Notes: generated from the sequence alone by a model not told the origin. Counted from the stretch's first letter, positions 1-9,365 are shown. The stretch is 52,099 nt of DNA from Bacteroidales bacterium UBA5072 (GCA_002415855.1 DIAS01000083.1:10527-62625), one strand, 5' to 3'. Translations and numbers: made by a program.

Positions 1-1798
1 CGTCAACCGACATACCGATGTTCAGGACAATACCTGCAATGCCCGGCAGTGTAAGTGCCAGTCCCAGGGAGGCCAGAACCCCTATCAGGAAGAACATGTT
101 CAGGAACAGGGCGATATCAGCGACCAATCCTGCTCTCCGGGTATAATAGAATACCATGAAAGAGAAGATAAGAATGAAGGAGATGATCAGGGAATTCATA
201 CCTGTCCGGATTGATTCCTTGCCCAGCGAGGGTCCGATGATCTCTTCCTGGATGATCTTACAGGGAGCCGGCATGGTACCCGATTTCAACAGGTTGGCAA
301 GATCTTCAGCCTCCTTGGCATCGAACGACCCCGAGATCTGGGAACTGCCTGTAGGTATTTCCTCATTGACGACCGGGTTGGAATACACATAATCATCCAT
401 GACCACTGTGATGATCTTACCTACATTTTCGCGGGTCAGCCGGGCCCAGGTCTGGGTTCCGGCGGCATCCATATCCATGGATACATAGGCCTGTCCGCTG
501 TTCTGATTGTACTGGTTCTGGGCGCGGGTGATCACGTCGCCTGTCAGCGGCGCTCTGCCGTCGCGACTGGTAACCTTGATGGCATGAACTTCATAATAAT
601 CTGTAGCCTTCTTGGTAGTTGGGTTAACAATGGGCATTGCCGACCAGAAATATTTGAAATTCCTAGGGAAGAGATTGCGATCCATAGCCAGTTTCAGGTA
701 CTGGTTCACCTTTGCGGTATCCTTGTAATGTACCTGACCAAAAACAGAGCCGGGTATCAGCTCACCATTCTGGTTAACATAAGGAATCAGGAATGCGAAC
801 AAAGGGTTGTCCTGCATGAAGGCATCGGGTGAAGATGCTGCGGTGTCGCCCGATGCTTTTGTGGAGTCCTGGGCGAGTTGCTGTAAAAGGGCAGGCGCTT
901 CCTCATCGGTTGCCTGCTGTTTACTCACTGTGGTACCTGTTCCTGTGGCAGCAGTGGCTGCTGCTTCCGGCACGGCAGGAACGGCTGCCTTTTGTGATTT
1001 GTTGATCTCTTTTACCAGATTGTTCAAGGCCAGCAATCCGTTTCGTATTTCGGCATCGGTATTGTTGTAAGTCTCCCAGAATTCAAGTCGTGCCGCACCC
1101 TGGAGAAGCTTCCTGACCCTGTCCTTCTCCTGAACGCCTGGCAATTCAACCAGTATCCTGTCGCCGCTCTGCAACCGCTGAACGTTTGGAGAGTTTACGC
1201 CGAAATGGTTTATACGGGTGTTGATGATGTTGAATGAATTGGCAATGGCTTTGTCTGCTTCTTCACGGATCACTTTCAGCACCTCCTGGTTGGAAGTATT
1301 ATAAGTAATGCGCTCACGCAGCTCCGGCGAAGTGAAAAGTGCCGAAAGCCTGGCGTTCGGATCGATCTGTTCAAAAGCCTGGCCAAATAAATTTACAAAG
1401 TTCTCGTTTGAGCCCACCTGGTTCCTTTTGGCAAGAGCGATCGCCCTGTTGAAGGTTGAATCCTTGGTGTAATTGGCCATGGAACGAATGACATCAACCA
1501 CTGAAACTTCCAGGATCACGTTCATACCACCCTGCAGGTCAAGGCCGAGATTTATCTCCCTATCCTGGCATTCCCGGTAGGTATACTTTTTCATCCAAAG
1601 GAAATTGTATACCGGTGAACTTGCAACGGAATCGAGATAGTAATCGGCCTTCTTCAGGTCGACGACATTGTTGGCATCCCGCGCATAGTCTCTCGAATCT
1701 TTCCTTACCTTGTAGGTCACTACGGTAAAAGAAAGCTGATAGAGGCAAACCAGTGTGAGTGCGATAGCCAATGTCCAGATGGCACCTTTGTTACGCAT
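1..1798 (-). CDS. secD: Protein translocase subunit SecD (N-terminal part of SecDF), cut by window edge
   Basis: SecD works with SecYEG at the inner membrane and uses the proton gradient to help exported proteins leave the channel. Translation from the ATG at 1798 gives about 599 residues without a stop before the window edge. It begins MRNKGAIWTLAIALTL, a first membrane segment, followed by the family motif NLGLDLQGGMNVILEV. A periplasmic part contains the NTRINHFGV and LVELPGVQ motifs typical of SecD P1 domains, then a low-complexity Ala/Thr/Gln insertion around residues 280-325. Toward the window edge there are hydrophobic segments and the sequence VLNIGMSVD, the conserved transmembrane motif around the proton-relay Asp. 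In Bacteroidota SecD is usually fused to SecF in a protein of about 1000 residues, so the rest presumably lies beyond position 1. The identification is firm; fusion to SecF is inferred. Confidence 0.95.
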   Translation of the reverse strand, partial: MRNKGAIWTLAIALTLVCLYQLSFTVVTYKVRKDSRDYARDANNVVDLKKADYYLDSVASSPVYNFLWMKKYTYRECQDREINLGLDLQGGMNVILEVSVVDVIRSMANYTKDSTFNRAIALAKRNQVGSNENFVNLFGQAFEQIDPNARLSALFTSPELRERITYNTSNQEVLKVIREEADKAIANSFNIINTRINHFGVNSPNVQRLQSGDRILVELPGVQEKDRVRKLLQGAARLEFWETYNNTDAEIRNGLLALNNLVKEINKSQKAAVPAVPEAAATAATGTGTTVSKQQATDEEAPALLQQLAQDSTKASGDTAASSPDAFMQDNPLFAFLIPYVNQNGELIPGSVFGQVHYKDTAKVNQYLKLAMDRNLFPRNFKYFWSAMPIVNPTTKKATDYYEVHAIKVTSRDGRAPLTGDVITRAQNQYNQNSGQAYVSMDMDAAGTQTWARLTRENVGKIITVVMDDYVYSNPVVNEEIPTGSSQISGSFDAKEAEDLANLLKSGTMPAPCKIIQEEIIGPSLGKESIRTGMNSLIISFILIFSFMVFYYTRRAGLVADIALFLNMFFLIGVLASLGLALTLPGIAGIVLNIGMSVD

Positions 1799-1843
1799 TT
1801 CTATAGTTGTATTAGTTTATAAATCTGATTTTTTACAGTGGCG

Positions 1844-1873
1844 CAAATATATAAAATTTTCCGCATGGCAAAA
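1844..1873 (-). promoter_or_regulatory. Candidate promoter for secD
   Basis: Read on the minus strand, TATATTTG (1851-1844) matches the Bacteroidota -7 consensus TAnnTTTG exactly. TTTTG (1873-1869) lies 17 nt upstream as a possible -33 element, which is slightly closer than usual. A transcript start near 1838 would leave a leader of about 40 nt before the secD ATG at 1798. Confidence 0.45.
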
Positions 1874-2012
1874 CGCCAAGATGCTTATTTATGGTTTGAA
1901 GTCAGCCGCATGGTGCTTTTGTATAAAATTCGTAAATTTATGGCTGTAACAGGCAACTTTTTAACAGCTGGATGCATCTGTTCAGTAATTGCATAACTTA
2001 ACCACCTGACCC

Positions 2013-3368
2013 ATGAAAAGACTGCCCATCCTCATCATTGCTGCGCTGACAGGAAATCCCTGCTGTCCCCAATCGCCTGACTCAGGAGGCGTCACTCCCC
2101 CGGCGAGCTGCCAGGCAAATTTCTATTTTTATTATAACGACTCCATCATGACCTTTGCTGAAGCATATCCTTACAGCTTTGTTGACCTTTCAGCCGGCGA
2201 TGTGAAGAAACGTTTGTGGGATTTTGGCGATGGGCAGACGAGTGAGGAGAAAAATCCGCTGCATTTTTATTCCACGGCCGGGGAGGTCAGGGAGGTATGT
2301 CTGACCATCACTACTTCCGATGGTTGTGAAAGCAGCTTTTGTGATAAACTGATAACCGGTAATGTTGCCTACTGCAGCCTTACCGGGACCGTCCTGGATT
2401 ATACCGGGCTTGACGGCTGTGGACTAGTCATCGGGCTGGATAACGGAGATATCCTGGAACCGGCGGAAATTATCCCAGATTTCAAACTGCAGGCCGGACA
2501 GCGTGTCCGTTTATCCTATACCGAATTAAACGACAGGGCCAGCATATGCATGGTGGGAAAGATAGTCAGAATTGACTGCATAGAGGAGGAACCGCGACCC
2601 GGACTGTGTGAAGGTTTCATCAAACTCAATACTGAGATTGTCCTGAACGGGCAAACCTGTAGCGGATCTGCAGCAGCCAGCCTGGTGGATGCTGCTGGCA
2701 ATGCGGTATATGCTGCGGGATTTTTCTGGTCTACAGGTGAAACCGGACCGGTCATCTACAACCTTTGTCCTGGCATGACTTACAGTGTGACCATTACCGA
2801 TTCTTCTGATTGTGCGGTATCAGGCTCATTCTCGTTTGGCGGAGGAACGGTATTCCCTGACTCACTGATCGGCTACTGGAACTTCGAACAGGATGACATG
2901 AACTTTTACTTCAGCATTCCGGTATACTCCGACAGCCTTTATTGTGAATGGGATTTTGGCGATGGTACCACTGCCGGCGGAGCCTCGGTGAACCATACCT
3001 ACACAACAGAGGATGCTTATACGGTAACCCTCAAAGTTTATACACCAGGCGGTGAGATGCTGTTCAACCAGCAAATTCCCGTGTCACCGGGGGCATTTAG
3101 CAGGGACCGGATTTTCACTGAAACACCTCCCGAAGTTTATCCCGTGCCGGCAAAGGATATTCTTTATGTGAAAACCCAAACAATTCCGGAAAAGATCGTG
3201 AAAATAGATTTGCTGACTTCCAACGGTCAGGTAATTATGAGCGTTCCGGCAGTAAAACAGGCCGACAACCTGCTGCAGCTGGATGTTTCCGGCCTTCCTG
3301 CAGGATTCTACATGGGAAGGCTGACTATTGACGACACGTCGGTACAAACATTCAGGTTTGTGAAATAA
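2013..3368 (+). CDS. Secreted PKD-domain protein with T9SS type-A C-terminal sorting domain
   Basis: A predicted surface or secreted protein of 451 residues, exported through Sec and then T9SS. The N-terminus (MKRLPILIIAALTGNPCC) looks like a short signal sequence; the Cys pair near residues 17-18 could also be a lipid-attachment site. Two PKD-type immunoglobulin-like domains are marked by WDFGDGQTS (about residue 69) and WDFGDGTTAGG (about residue 315). The middle part carries Cys-containing segments resembling repeats in other Bacteroidota surface proteins. The last 75 or so residues, starting VYPVPAKDILYV and ending with FYMGRLTI and QTFRFVK, are a classic type-A sorting domain. No catalytic domain is visible, so binding or adhesion is likelier than enzymatic activity. 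It is transcribed away from secD and stands 36 nt before the DUF3109 gene. Confidence 0.85.
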   Translation: MKRLPILIIAALTGNPCCPQSPDSGGVTPPASCQANFYFYYNDSIMTFAEAYPYSFVDLSAGDVKKRLWDFGDGQTSEEKNPLHFYSTAGEVREVCLTITTSDGCESSFCDKLITGNVAYCSLTGTVLDYTGLDGCGLVIGLDNGDILEPAEIIPDFKLQAGQRVRLSYTELNDRASICMVGKIVRIDCIEEEPRPGLCEGFIKLNTEIVLNGQTCSGSAAASLVDAAGNAVYAAGFFWSTGETGPVIYNLCPGMTYSVTITDSSDCAVSGSFSFGGGTVFPDSLIGYWNFEQDDMNFYFSIPVYSDSLYCEWDFGDGTTAGGASVNHTYTTEDAYTVTLKVYTPGGEMLFNQQIPVSPGAFSRDRIFTETPPEVYPVPAKDILYVKTQTIPEKIVKIDLLTSNGQVIMSVPAVKQADNLLQLDVSGLPAGFYMGRLTIDDTSVQTFRFVK

Positions 3369-3404
3369 ACGCAAGGATAGTATCTTCGCCGGAAATTCTT
3401 TTGG

Positions 3405-3992
3405 ATGCTTGAAATAGACAACACCCTTGTAAGCCTTGATCTCATTACATCGAACTTCGCATGCAACCTGCAGGCCTGTAAGGGTGCCTGTTGTGTCACC
3501 GGCGATTCAGGAGCACCTCTGGAGACAGAAGAAGCAAAGAAACTGCAAGAAATTTACCCGGCTTTGAAGGCCTATCTCCGGAATGAATCTGTTGTAACCA
3601 TTGAAACACTAGGAACCTCGGTGATCGATATCGAAAGCGATACCGTCACCCCGTTAAACGATGGGAAAGAATGCGCCTATACGCTTTTTGAGGACGGGAT
3701 TGCCCGCTGCGCCATTGAAAAAGCTTACAACGAAGGGGTCATCGACTTCAGGAAGCCTGTTTCCTGTTATCTGTATCCTGTAAGGATCAAGAAATACCAG
3801 CGGTATGATGCCGTAAACTACGACCGGTGGGAAATTTGCCGACCTGCCATAAAAATGGGCAATGAAATCAACCGGCCTGTGTATTTGTTTGTGAAAGATG
3901 CCCTTTGCCGGCATTATGGTGAAGCATGGTTCACCCGGCTTGAAACCGCCGCAAAAGAACTGGAAATCACCAGAGATCCCTCGTCTGATTAG
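3405..3992 (+). CDS. DUF3109 family protein (Cys-cluster, YkgJ-related)
   Basis: A cytoplasmic protein of 195 residues with no signal peptide. The N-terminal segment has the Cys pattern C-x4-C-x3-C-C (FACNLQACKGACC, about residues 19-31). Further cysteines follow in GKECAYTLF, IARCAIEKAY and VSCYLYPVR. This spacing is the hallmark of DUF3109, a Bacteroidota-rich family related to YkgJ-type proteins thought to bind zinc or an iron-sulfur cluster. The molecular function is not known. The gene lies 36 nt after the PKD gene and is convergent with the ThuA-domain gene 14 nt downstream. Family assignment is secure; metal binding is inferred from the Cys pattern only. Confidence 0.85.
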   Translation: MLEIDNTLVSLDLITSNFACNLQACKGACCVTGDSGAPLETEEAKKLQEIYPALKAYLRNESVVTIETLGTSVIDIESDTVTPLNDGKECAYTLFEDGIARCAIEKAYNEGVIDFRKPVSCYLYPVRIKKYQRYDAVNYDRWEICRPAIKMGNEINRPVYLFVKDALCRHYGEAWFTRLETAAKELEITRDPSSD

Positions 3993-4006
3993 ACTCAGGA
4001 CACAGC

Positions 4007-4732
4007 TTACATCTTTCCTGCCCATTTTATTGCACCAAGCAGGTGTTTCCTGAGCAAAGGCTCATCGTAATTATCATCGCGGTGACCAACACCTGTATAA
4101 AATGCACGACCTCCGTCAAATTCATGGCACCATATGAACGGATGCGTTTCCCCGTTCTCACCCCCTGTATAACTGCCTTCATCGAGCAAGGCCAGGACCT
4201 GGATATCAGGACTGATGGCCCTGAAATTATACCATTCATCCGTTCTGGTCCATTCTTCCGGAAGCGATCGGGTGGCAGGATGAGACCTGTTTACCACCTT
4301 GATTACGGCTTCCTGCTGAGCGGGATGTGAAAGAAACCATGCTCCGACCAGTTTGTTGTACCAGGGCCAGTCGTACTCTGTATCCGTTGCCGCATGAATA
4401 CCGACAAATCCTCCTCCCGACCGGATATAGTCCTCGAATGCAGCTTGCTGTTCGTTGTCAAGGACATCACCGGATGTATTGAGAAATACTACCACTTTGT
4501 ATTGCTTCAGTCTATCAGGCGTGAAAAAAGAGGCATCACGTGTGGTATCGGCATTGATATTTTCCTGTTTGCAGATACTCATGATGGTCATCATGCCCTT
4601 CGGAATGCTGGCATGATAATAACCCTGTGTTTTGGCGAAGACCAGAATCGCAGGATCCGGATTACCGGCACAGCTGCTCAGCGATCCAAAGAGTAAGGAG
4701 GACAGGACCAGGACAAACACATTCTTTTTCAT
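4007..4732 (-). CDS. ThuA-domain lipoprotein (trehalose-utilisation-like)
   Basis: ThuA-like proteins have a class-I glutamine-amidotransferase-like fold. They occur widely in Bacteroidota and Planctomycetota near sugar-processing genes, but their reaction is not well established. The start is set at the ATG at 4732 (MKKNVFVLVLSSLLF) because it gives a normal lipoprotein signal ending in the lipobox LSSC, with an AAGG stretch just upstream. The longer frame from 4783 would add 17 residues with no signal character. Family motifs include FAKTQGYYHASIPKG near the mature N-terminus, GGGFVGIHAATDTEYDWPWY, and HPFIWCHEFDGGRAFYTGVGH followed by LLRKHLLGAIKWA at the end. The protein probably sits on the periplasmic or outer face of the envelope. 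It is convergent with the DUF3109 gene and divergent from glnN. Confidence 0.9.
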   Translation of the reverse strand: MKKNVFVLVLSSLLFGSLSSCAGNPDPAILVFAKTQGYYHASIPKGMMTIMSICKQENINADTTRDASFFTPDRLKQYKVVVFLNTSGDVLDNEQQAAFEDYIRSGGGFVGIHAATDTEYDWPWYNKLVGAWFLSHPAQQEAVIKVVNRSHPATRSLPEEWTRTDEWYNFRAISPDIQVLALLDEGSYTGGENGETHPFIWCHEFDGGRAFYTGVGHRDDNYDEPLLRKHLLGAIKWAGKM

Positions 4733-4950
4733 ACCCTTGCATTTATAAGGATATGAAATTAGGCAATTAATTACTACCGGCAAATTTTATCCGGATACAA
4801 TATCGTCCCCAGGTTTTATAAAAAATCCGGATCAGCATCTGATTTCCTTTTTTATCCACTTTTTACCCTTTATTTTAGACGATAATCTGTGTATTTATAT
4901 ATTTTTTTCAATTTTTATTCGTTTTTTTAGGGGTATATTTAAATTTTTAC

Positions 4951-4958
4951 TATTTTTG
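4951..4958 (+). promoter_or_regulatory. Candidate -7 promoter element of glnN
   Basis: TATTTTTG matches the Bacteroidota -7 consensus TAnnTTTG and lies 25 nt before the glnN ATG, so the leader would be about 20 nt. The upstream sequence is extremely AT-rich and has no clear -33 TTTG at the expected spacing. No NtrC-type or GlnR-type operator was recognised. Confidence 0.45.
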
Positions 4959-4983
4959 TCGCAAATAATTAAATAAACACATC

Positions 4984-7173
4984 ATGGCAGCAATTCGATT
5001 TACAGCACTTGCAAATGCCTACAGCAGGGAGGCAAAACCTTACTCTTCCCCTAAAATGCCTGTTTCGGAATACTTCGGCGTCAATGTTTTCGACAAAAAG
5101 AAAATGAAGAAGTATTTGTCCCGGGAAGCTTACGATCATATTCTCGAGGCTATCGAACAGGGTACTAAAATAGACCGGAAGATTGCAGATCAGATCGCCT
5201 CGGGAATGAAAGCCTGGGCTGTTGAAATGGGTTGCACCCATTATACCCATTGGTTTCAGCCTCTCACTGAAGGCACTGCCGAGAAACATGATGCTTTCCT
5301 GGATTACACGGAGAATGGTGAAGTAATTGAGTCGTTTTCAGGCAAATTACTGGCACAGCAGGAACCCGATGCTTCCAGTTTCCCCAGCGGCGGGATCAGG
5401 AACACATTTGAGGCCCGTGGTTATACTGCCTGGGATCCCTCTTCTCCGGCCTTTATCATCGGCAGGACACTCAGCATTCCTACCATATTTGTATCGTATA
5501 CGGGCGAGGCCCTCGACAACAAGACTCCCCTCTTGAAAGCTTTGCATGCTGTTGACAAGGCAGCCGTAGATGTTTGCCAGTATTTTGACAAGGATGTCAA
5601 CAAAGTAATCGCCACCCTGGGGGTGGAGCAGGAATATTTCCTGATTGACGAAGCGCTTTACAACGCTCGGCCCGACATTGTACTTACCGGTCGGTCACTG
5701 ATGGGGCATGCCTCTGCAAAAGACCAGCAGCTCGAAGATCATTATTTTGGTTCAATTCCCGAACGCGTTACGGCATTTATCGATGAATTCGAAACAGAAG
5801 CCTATAAGCTTGGGATACCCATCAAAACAAGGCACGATGAGGTTGCCCCCAACCAGTTCGAGTGTGCCCCGATCTTTGAGGAATGCAACCTGGCTGTTGA
5901 CCACAATGTTCTGCTCATGGACATGATGCGGCGTATTGCCCGTCACCACAAATTTGCAGTTCTGCATCATGAAAAGCCTTTCAACCATGTCAATGGTTCA
6001 GGCAAACATTGTAACTGGGCGTTGGCAACCAATACCGGGATTAATCTTTTCTCTCCCGGAAAGAATCCGAAAACCAATCTTCAGTTCCTTACTTTTCTTG
6101 TCAATACGCTGAAAGCTGTCTACAAACATGCTGATCTGCTCAGAGCCAGCGTGGCTTCTCCGGGGAACGCTCACCGCCTGGGGGCTAATGAGGCTCCGCC
6201 TGCCATTATCTCTGCATTCATCGGCAAACAGCTTACAGACATGCTCAATAAGATTGAGAAGAAGGTTTCCAACGAAAAAATGACACCCGATGAAAAAATC
6301 GAATTGAAGCTGAGTGTAATCAAAGTACCGCATATCCTCCTGGACAATACCGACCGGAACCGCACTTCACCGTTTGCCTTTACCGGTAATAAATTTGAAT
6401 TCCGCGCAGTTGGTTCCTCCGCAAATCCTGCAGTGGCCATGACCGCTTTAAATGCCGCTGTCGCCGAACAGCTCATTGAATTCAAGAAAGATGTGGATAA
6501 ACTCATCGAAAAGGATGTTAAAAAGGATGAAGCCATATTCCAGGTCCTCAGGCAGTACATTACCGATTCAAAACCGATCCGTTTTGAAGGCAATAATTAT
6601 GGTGATGCCTGGAAAAAGGAAGCACACAAACGGGGTTTAACAAATATTACCAATCCGGTAGAGGCCCTGGATGCATACCTGACCGCGGGGTCCAAAAAAC
6701 TCTTTGCTTCGCTCGACGTGATGAATGAACGCGAAAACGAAGCCCGTGCCCACGTGCGTTGGGATAATTACACCAAACGTGTTCAGATTGAAGCCCGTGT
6801 ACTGGGCGACCTTGTTATGAATCACATTGTTCCGGTTGCCATCCGTTACCAGTCTGAGCTCATTGAGAATGTCAGGGGTCTGAAAGACCTGTTCAGTGAA
6901 AAGGAATTCAAGGAGCTCGCAGGTGCACGCCTCGAACTGATCCGTACCGTTTCACAGCATGTAAGCTACATCAAAGCCAGGACAAACGAAATGATCGAGG
7001 CGCGCAAGGTGGCCAATAAGATTGAGGATGAAAGAGAAAAAGCGCTCGCCTATTCAACAAAAATATTCTGCTACCTCGATGACATCCGTTATCATGTGGA
7101 TAAGCTGGAACTGATTGTTGATGATGAGTACTGGCCGCTTCCCAAATACAGGGAGCTTCTGTTTATCCGCTAA
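4984..7173 (+). CDS. glnN: Glutamine synthetase type III
   Basis: GlnN condenses glutamate and ammonia into glutamine using ATP in the cytoplasm and is the main ammonia-assimilating enzyme of many anaerobic Bacteroidota. At 729 residues it has the length of the GSIII family (about 700-730), clearly longer than type I. Visible motifs include the metal- and glutamate-site strand GVEQEYFLID (about residues 216-225), KTRHDEVAPNQFECAPIFEE, the nucleotide-side segment HVNGSGKHCNWAL, and ASPGNAHRLGANEAPPAII. The C-terminal third is helical and charged, as is usual for type III. The gene appears monocistronic: it has its own -7 element and is followed by a strong hairpin terminator at 7205-7233. No PII or ammonium-transporter gene is adjacent. 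Confidence 0.97.
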   Translation: MAAIRFTALANAYSREAKPYSSPKMPVSEYFGVNVFDKKKMKKYLSREAYDHILEAIEQGTKIDRKIADQIASGMKAWAVEMGCTHYTHWFQPLTEGTAEKHDAFLDYTENGEVIESFSGKLLAQQEPDASSFPSGGIRNTFEARGYTAWDPSSPAFIIGRTLSIPTIFVSYTGEALDNKTPLLKALHAVDKAAVDVCQYFDKDVNKVIATLGVEQEYFLIDEALYNARPDIVLTGRSLMGHASAKDQQLEDHYFGSIPERVTAFIDEFETEAYKLGIPIKTRHDEVAPNQFECAPIFEECNLAVDHNVLLMDMMRRIARHHKFAVLHHEKPFNHVNGSGKHCNWALATNTGINLFSPGKNPKTNLQFLTFLVNTLKAVYKHADLLRASVASPGNAHRLGANEAPPAIISAFIGKQLTDMLNKIEKKVSNEKMTPDEKIELKLSVIKVPHILLDNTDRNRTSPFAFTGNKFEFRAVGSSANPAVAMTALNAAVAEQLIEFKKDVDKLIEKDVKKDEAIFQVLRQYITDSKPIRFEGNNYGDAWKKEAHKRGLTNITNPVEALDAYLTAGSKKLFASLDVMNERENEARAHVRWDNYTKRVQIEARVLGDLVMNHIVPVAIRYQSELIENVRGLKDLFSEKEFKELAGARLELIRTVSQHVSYIKARTNEMIEARKVANKIEDEREKALAYSTKIFCYLDDIRYHVDKLELIVDDEYWPLPKYRELLFIR

Positions 7174-7204
7174 GATACTTCTGTTGGGTTTGTTTTTTTC
7201 ATTG

Positions 7205-7233
7205 CCCCCCGCCGTTGGCGGGGGGATTTTTTT
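7205..7233 (+). terminator. Strong intrinsic terminator after glnN
   Basis: A perfect 9-bp GC stem (CCCCCCGCC, 7205-7213, pairing with GGCGGGGGG, 7217-7225) closes a GTT loop and is followed by one A and seven Ts. It begins 32 nt after the glnN stop. It is the clearest rho-independent terminator in the window and separates glnN from the PorE-like gene. Confidence 0.9.
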
Positions 7234-7282
7234 GGCCCTTCCCGAACAATCGCATTCCGTCCTGTGCATATCTTCTTTTTAC

Positions 7283-7308
7283 TATATTTGTTCAATAAAC
7301 TATTTTTG
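7283..7308 (+). promoter_or_regulatory. Two candidate -7 elements before the PorE-like gene
   Basis: TATATTTG (7283-7290) and TATTTTTG (7301-7308) both fit TAnnTTTG and lie between the glnN terminator and the ATG at 7361. Neither has a convincing -33 element, so which one is used cannot be decided from sequence. The leader would be roughly 45-65 nt. Confidence 0.4.
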
Positions 7309-7360
7309 TATACCATATTTAGCGTTCATCCGTTTATCACTGTAAAAACATAGAAAGACA

Positions 7361-9358
7361 ATGAGACGTGTTAAGTTCCTCCTGTTAGCCGTGGTGGTTA
7401 TTGCCTGTTTCCAGCCGGCCGGGGCACAGAATAAGAAAGCCTCAAAAGCTTACACCACTTATGATGCAGGAGAATATTATGCAGCCATCGATCAGTTTAA
7501 AAATGCCTATCAGAATATAACCGATAAAAAAGAGAAGCTGCATATTGCTTTTTATATTGCCGAATGTTACCGCAAAACTGATAATGCGCCCCAGGCTGCT
7601 TTATGGTATGGCAAGGTCGTTGCCAAGGATTACGAGAACCCCCTTTCGGTGCTTTATTATGCCGATGCACTCCGTATGAATCAAAATTATGAAGAAGCCA
7701 AAGCCCAGTACCAGCATTATAAAGAACTGGTACCAGACGATCCGCGTGCATCCGATGGTATTCTTTCGTGTGATTTTTCGCTCCAATGGATGAACCAGCC
7801 CACAGGTTACCAGGTTGAAGAAATGAAGTTCATCAATTCCAAAAACAACGATTTCAGCCCTGCTTATGCCCGTTCTGATTACCAGGAGTTATATTTCACA
7901 TCTTCGCGTGAGGAGACCACAGGAAATGCCGAGCACGGAGGTACAGGCCAGCAGTTCTCAGATATTTTCTTTTCGTCGATGGACAAAAAAGGAAAGTGGA
8001 GTACTCCCCTTCCATTGCCTGAAACCATCAATACCGAAGCAGAAGAAGGTGCGTCGGAATTATCCGCGGATTACAAGACCATGTATTTTACCCGGTGCAA
8101 CGTAAGCAAGAGGAAGGCACTGGGCTGTGAGATCCTCACTGCAAAAAGGGACGGGGAAAAATGGACCGATGTGCAATCGCTTGGCCTTGCAGAAGACAGC
8201 GTGGTCATTGCACATCCCGCCATTTCAGCCGACGAGCTTACCCTGTATTTCGTTTCGGATATGAAGGGCAGCATCCTTACTTCCGAAGGAAAGAGCAGCA
8301 AAGATATCTGGATGGTCACCCGTGCCAGTGCCTCCGCAAAATGGAGCAGTCCTGTCAACCTGGGAAGCCCTGTCAACACGCCCGGCGACGAGCTGTTTCC
8401 TTTTGCCCATGCCGACGGGACCCTGTATTTCTCCTCCAACGGACATATCGGTATGGGAGGCCTTGACATTTACAAAGCCCTAAAAAATGATAATGGCCAG
8501 TGGCAGGTTGAGAACATGAAGTACCCTATCAATTCCGCTGGTGACGATTTCGGGATCGTTTTTGAAAAGGAACGTGAAAGCGGATTTTTCAGCTCTTCCA
8601 GGAAGGGCAAAACCGGGGATGATATTTACGCTTTCATACTTCCTCCGCTTAAGTTCAGCATTGTGGGTGTGGTTAAAAATGAAAAAACCGATGAGATCAT
8701 TCCCGAGGCACTGATCAAATCGATTGGCAGCGATGGCATTACCCTGGATGCAAAAACAGGACGCGACGGCATATTCAGGTTCACCCTGAAACCCGGTACC
8801 GATTATGTGTTCATTGCAGAAAAACCGGGCTTTCTGAAGGGTAAGGAACGTGAATCAACCAAAGGAATCTCTCAGAGTACCGAATTTAAAACGGAGATCT
8901 TCCTTGCCTCCATTGAAGCCCCGATTGAAGTTGAGAACATATTCTTTGACCTTGATAAGGCCGATCTGAGGCCGGAGTCAATGGTATCACTTGATAAGCT
9001 TGTTGAAACCCTGAATGACAACCCGAATGTAGTTATTGAACTTGGCTCACATACTGACTCGCGGGCATCAGATGCCTATAACCTGGATTTGTCCCGCCGC
9101 AGGGCACAATCGGTGGTAAATTACCTGATAGAAAAGGGTATATCACGGAACCGACTCGTGCCTAAGGGATATGGTGAATCACAACCGAAAACGGTTGACA
9201 AGAAAGATAATGCAGCATACTCCTTCCTGCCGGCAGGGACCGTTCTTTCTGAAAGCTTTATCGCGGGACTGGCAGATGAGGACCGTCAGGAAATGGCGCA
9301 TTTCCTCAACCGGCGTACGGAGTTCAAAGTGCTCAGGACAGACTATTCGGGGAAATAA
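7361..9358 (+). CDS. PorE-like OmpA-family envelope protein (TPR, PD40 propeller, CRD, OmpA)
   Basis: An exported 665-residue protein with four parts. There is a signal sequence (residues 1 to about 22), with either VIAC (13-16) as a lipobox or AGA/Q as a signal-peptidase-I site. TPR-like helices follow at about 25-130. PD40/WD40-like propeller repeats cover about 150-420 (FSPAYARSDYQELYFTSSRE, LYFSSNGHIGMGGLDIYKAL). A carboxypeptidase-regulatory-like domain lies at about 430-510 and an OmpA peptidoglycan-binding domain at about 530-665 (IFFDLDKADLRPESM, GSHTDSRASDAYN, LSRRRAQSVVNYL). This order and length match PorE (PG1058) of the Porphyromonas gingivalis T9SS, a peptidoglycan-tethering envelope component. 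Related OmpA-PD40 proteins also accompany PorP/SprF genes, so strict orthology is not certain. The gene is bounded by the glnN terminator and a convergent lipoprotein gene. Confidence 0.75.
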   Translation: MRRVKFLLLAVVVIACFQPAGAQNKKASKAYTTYDAGEYYAAIDQFKNAYQNITDKKEKLHIAFYIAECYRKTDNAPQAALWYGKVVAKDYENPLSVLYYADALRMNQNYEEAKAQYQHYKELVPDDPRASDGILSCDFSLQWMNQPTGYQVEEMKFINSKNNDFSPAYARSDYQELYFTSSREETTGNAEHGGTGQQFSDIFFSSMDKKGKWSTPLPLPETINTEAEEGASELSADYKTMYFTRCNVSKRKALGCEILTAKRDGEKWTDVQSLGLAEDSVVIAHPAISADELTLYFVSDMKGSILTSEGKSSKDIWMVTRASASAKWSSPVNLGSPVNTPGDELFPFAHADGTLYFSSNGHIGMGGLDIYKALKNDNGQWQVENMKYPINSAGDDFGIVFEKERESGFFSSSRKGKTGDDIYAFILPPLKFSIVGVVKNEKTDEIIPEALIKSIGSDGITLDAKTGRDGIFRFTLKPGTDYVFIAEKPGFLKGKERESTKGISQSTEFKTEIFLASIEAPIEVENIFFDLDKADLRPESMVSLDKLVETLNDNPNVVIELGSHTDSRASDAYNLDLSRRRAQSVVNYLIEKGISRNRLVPKGYGESQPKTVDKKDNAAYSFLPAGTVLSESFIAGLADEDRQEMAHFLNRRTEFKVLRTDYSGK

Positions 9359-9364
9359 TTCCCC
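9349..9364. terminator. Small inverted repeat at a convergent junction
   Basis: GGGGAA (9349-9354) and TTCCCC (9359-9364) form a 6-bp stem with the loop ATAA. The loop contains most of the stop codon of the PorE-like gene, and the second arm ends two bases before the convergent lipoprotein's stop. The position suits a bidirectional terminator, but there is no T-tract. Confidence 0.35.
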
Positions 9365-9365
9365 T

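Noticed and set aside
4043..4330. Plus-strand frame inside the ThuA gene
   Set aside because: It lies opposite a well-supported ThuA domain, has no ribosome-binding site and no recognisable domain; it is a shadow of the minus-strand gene.
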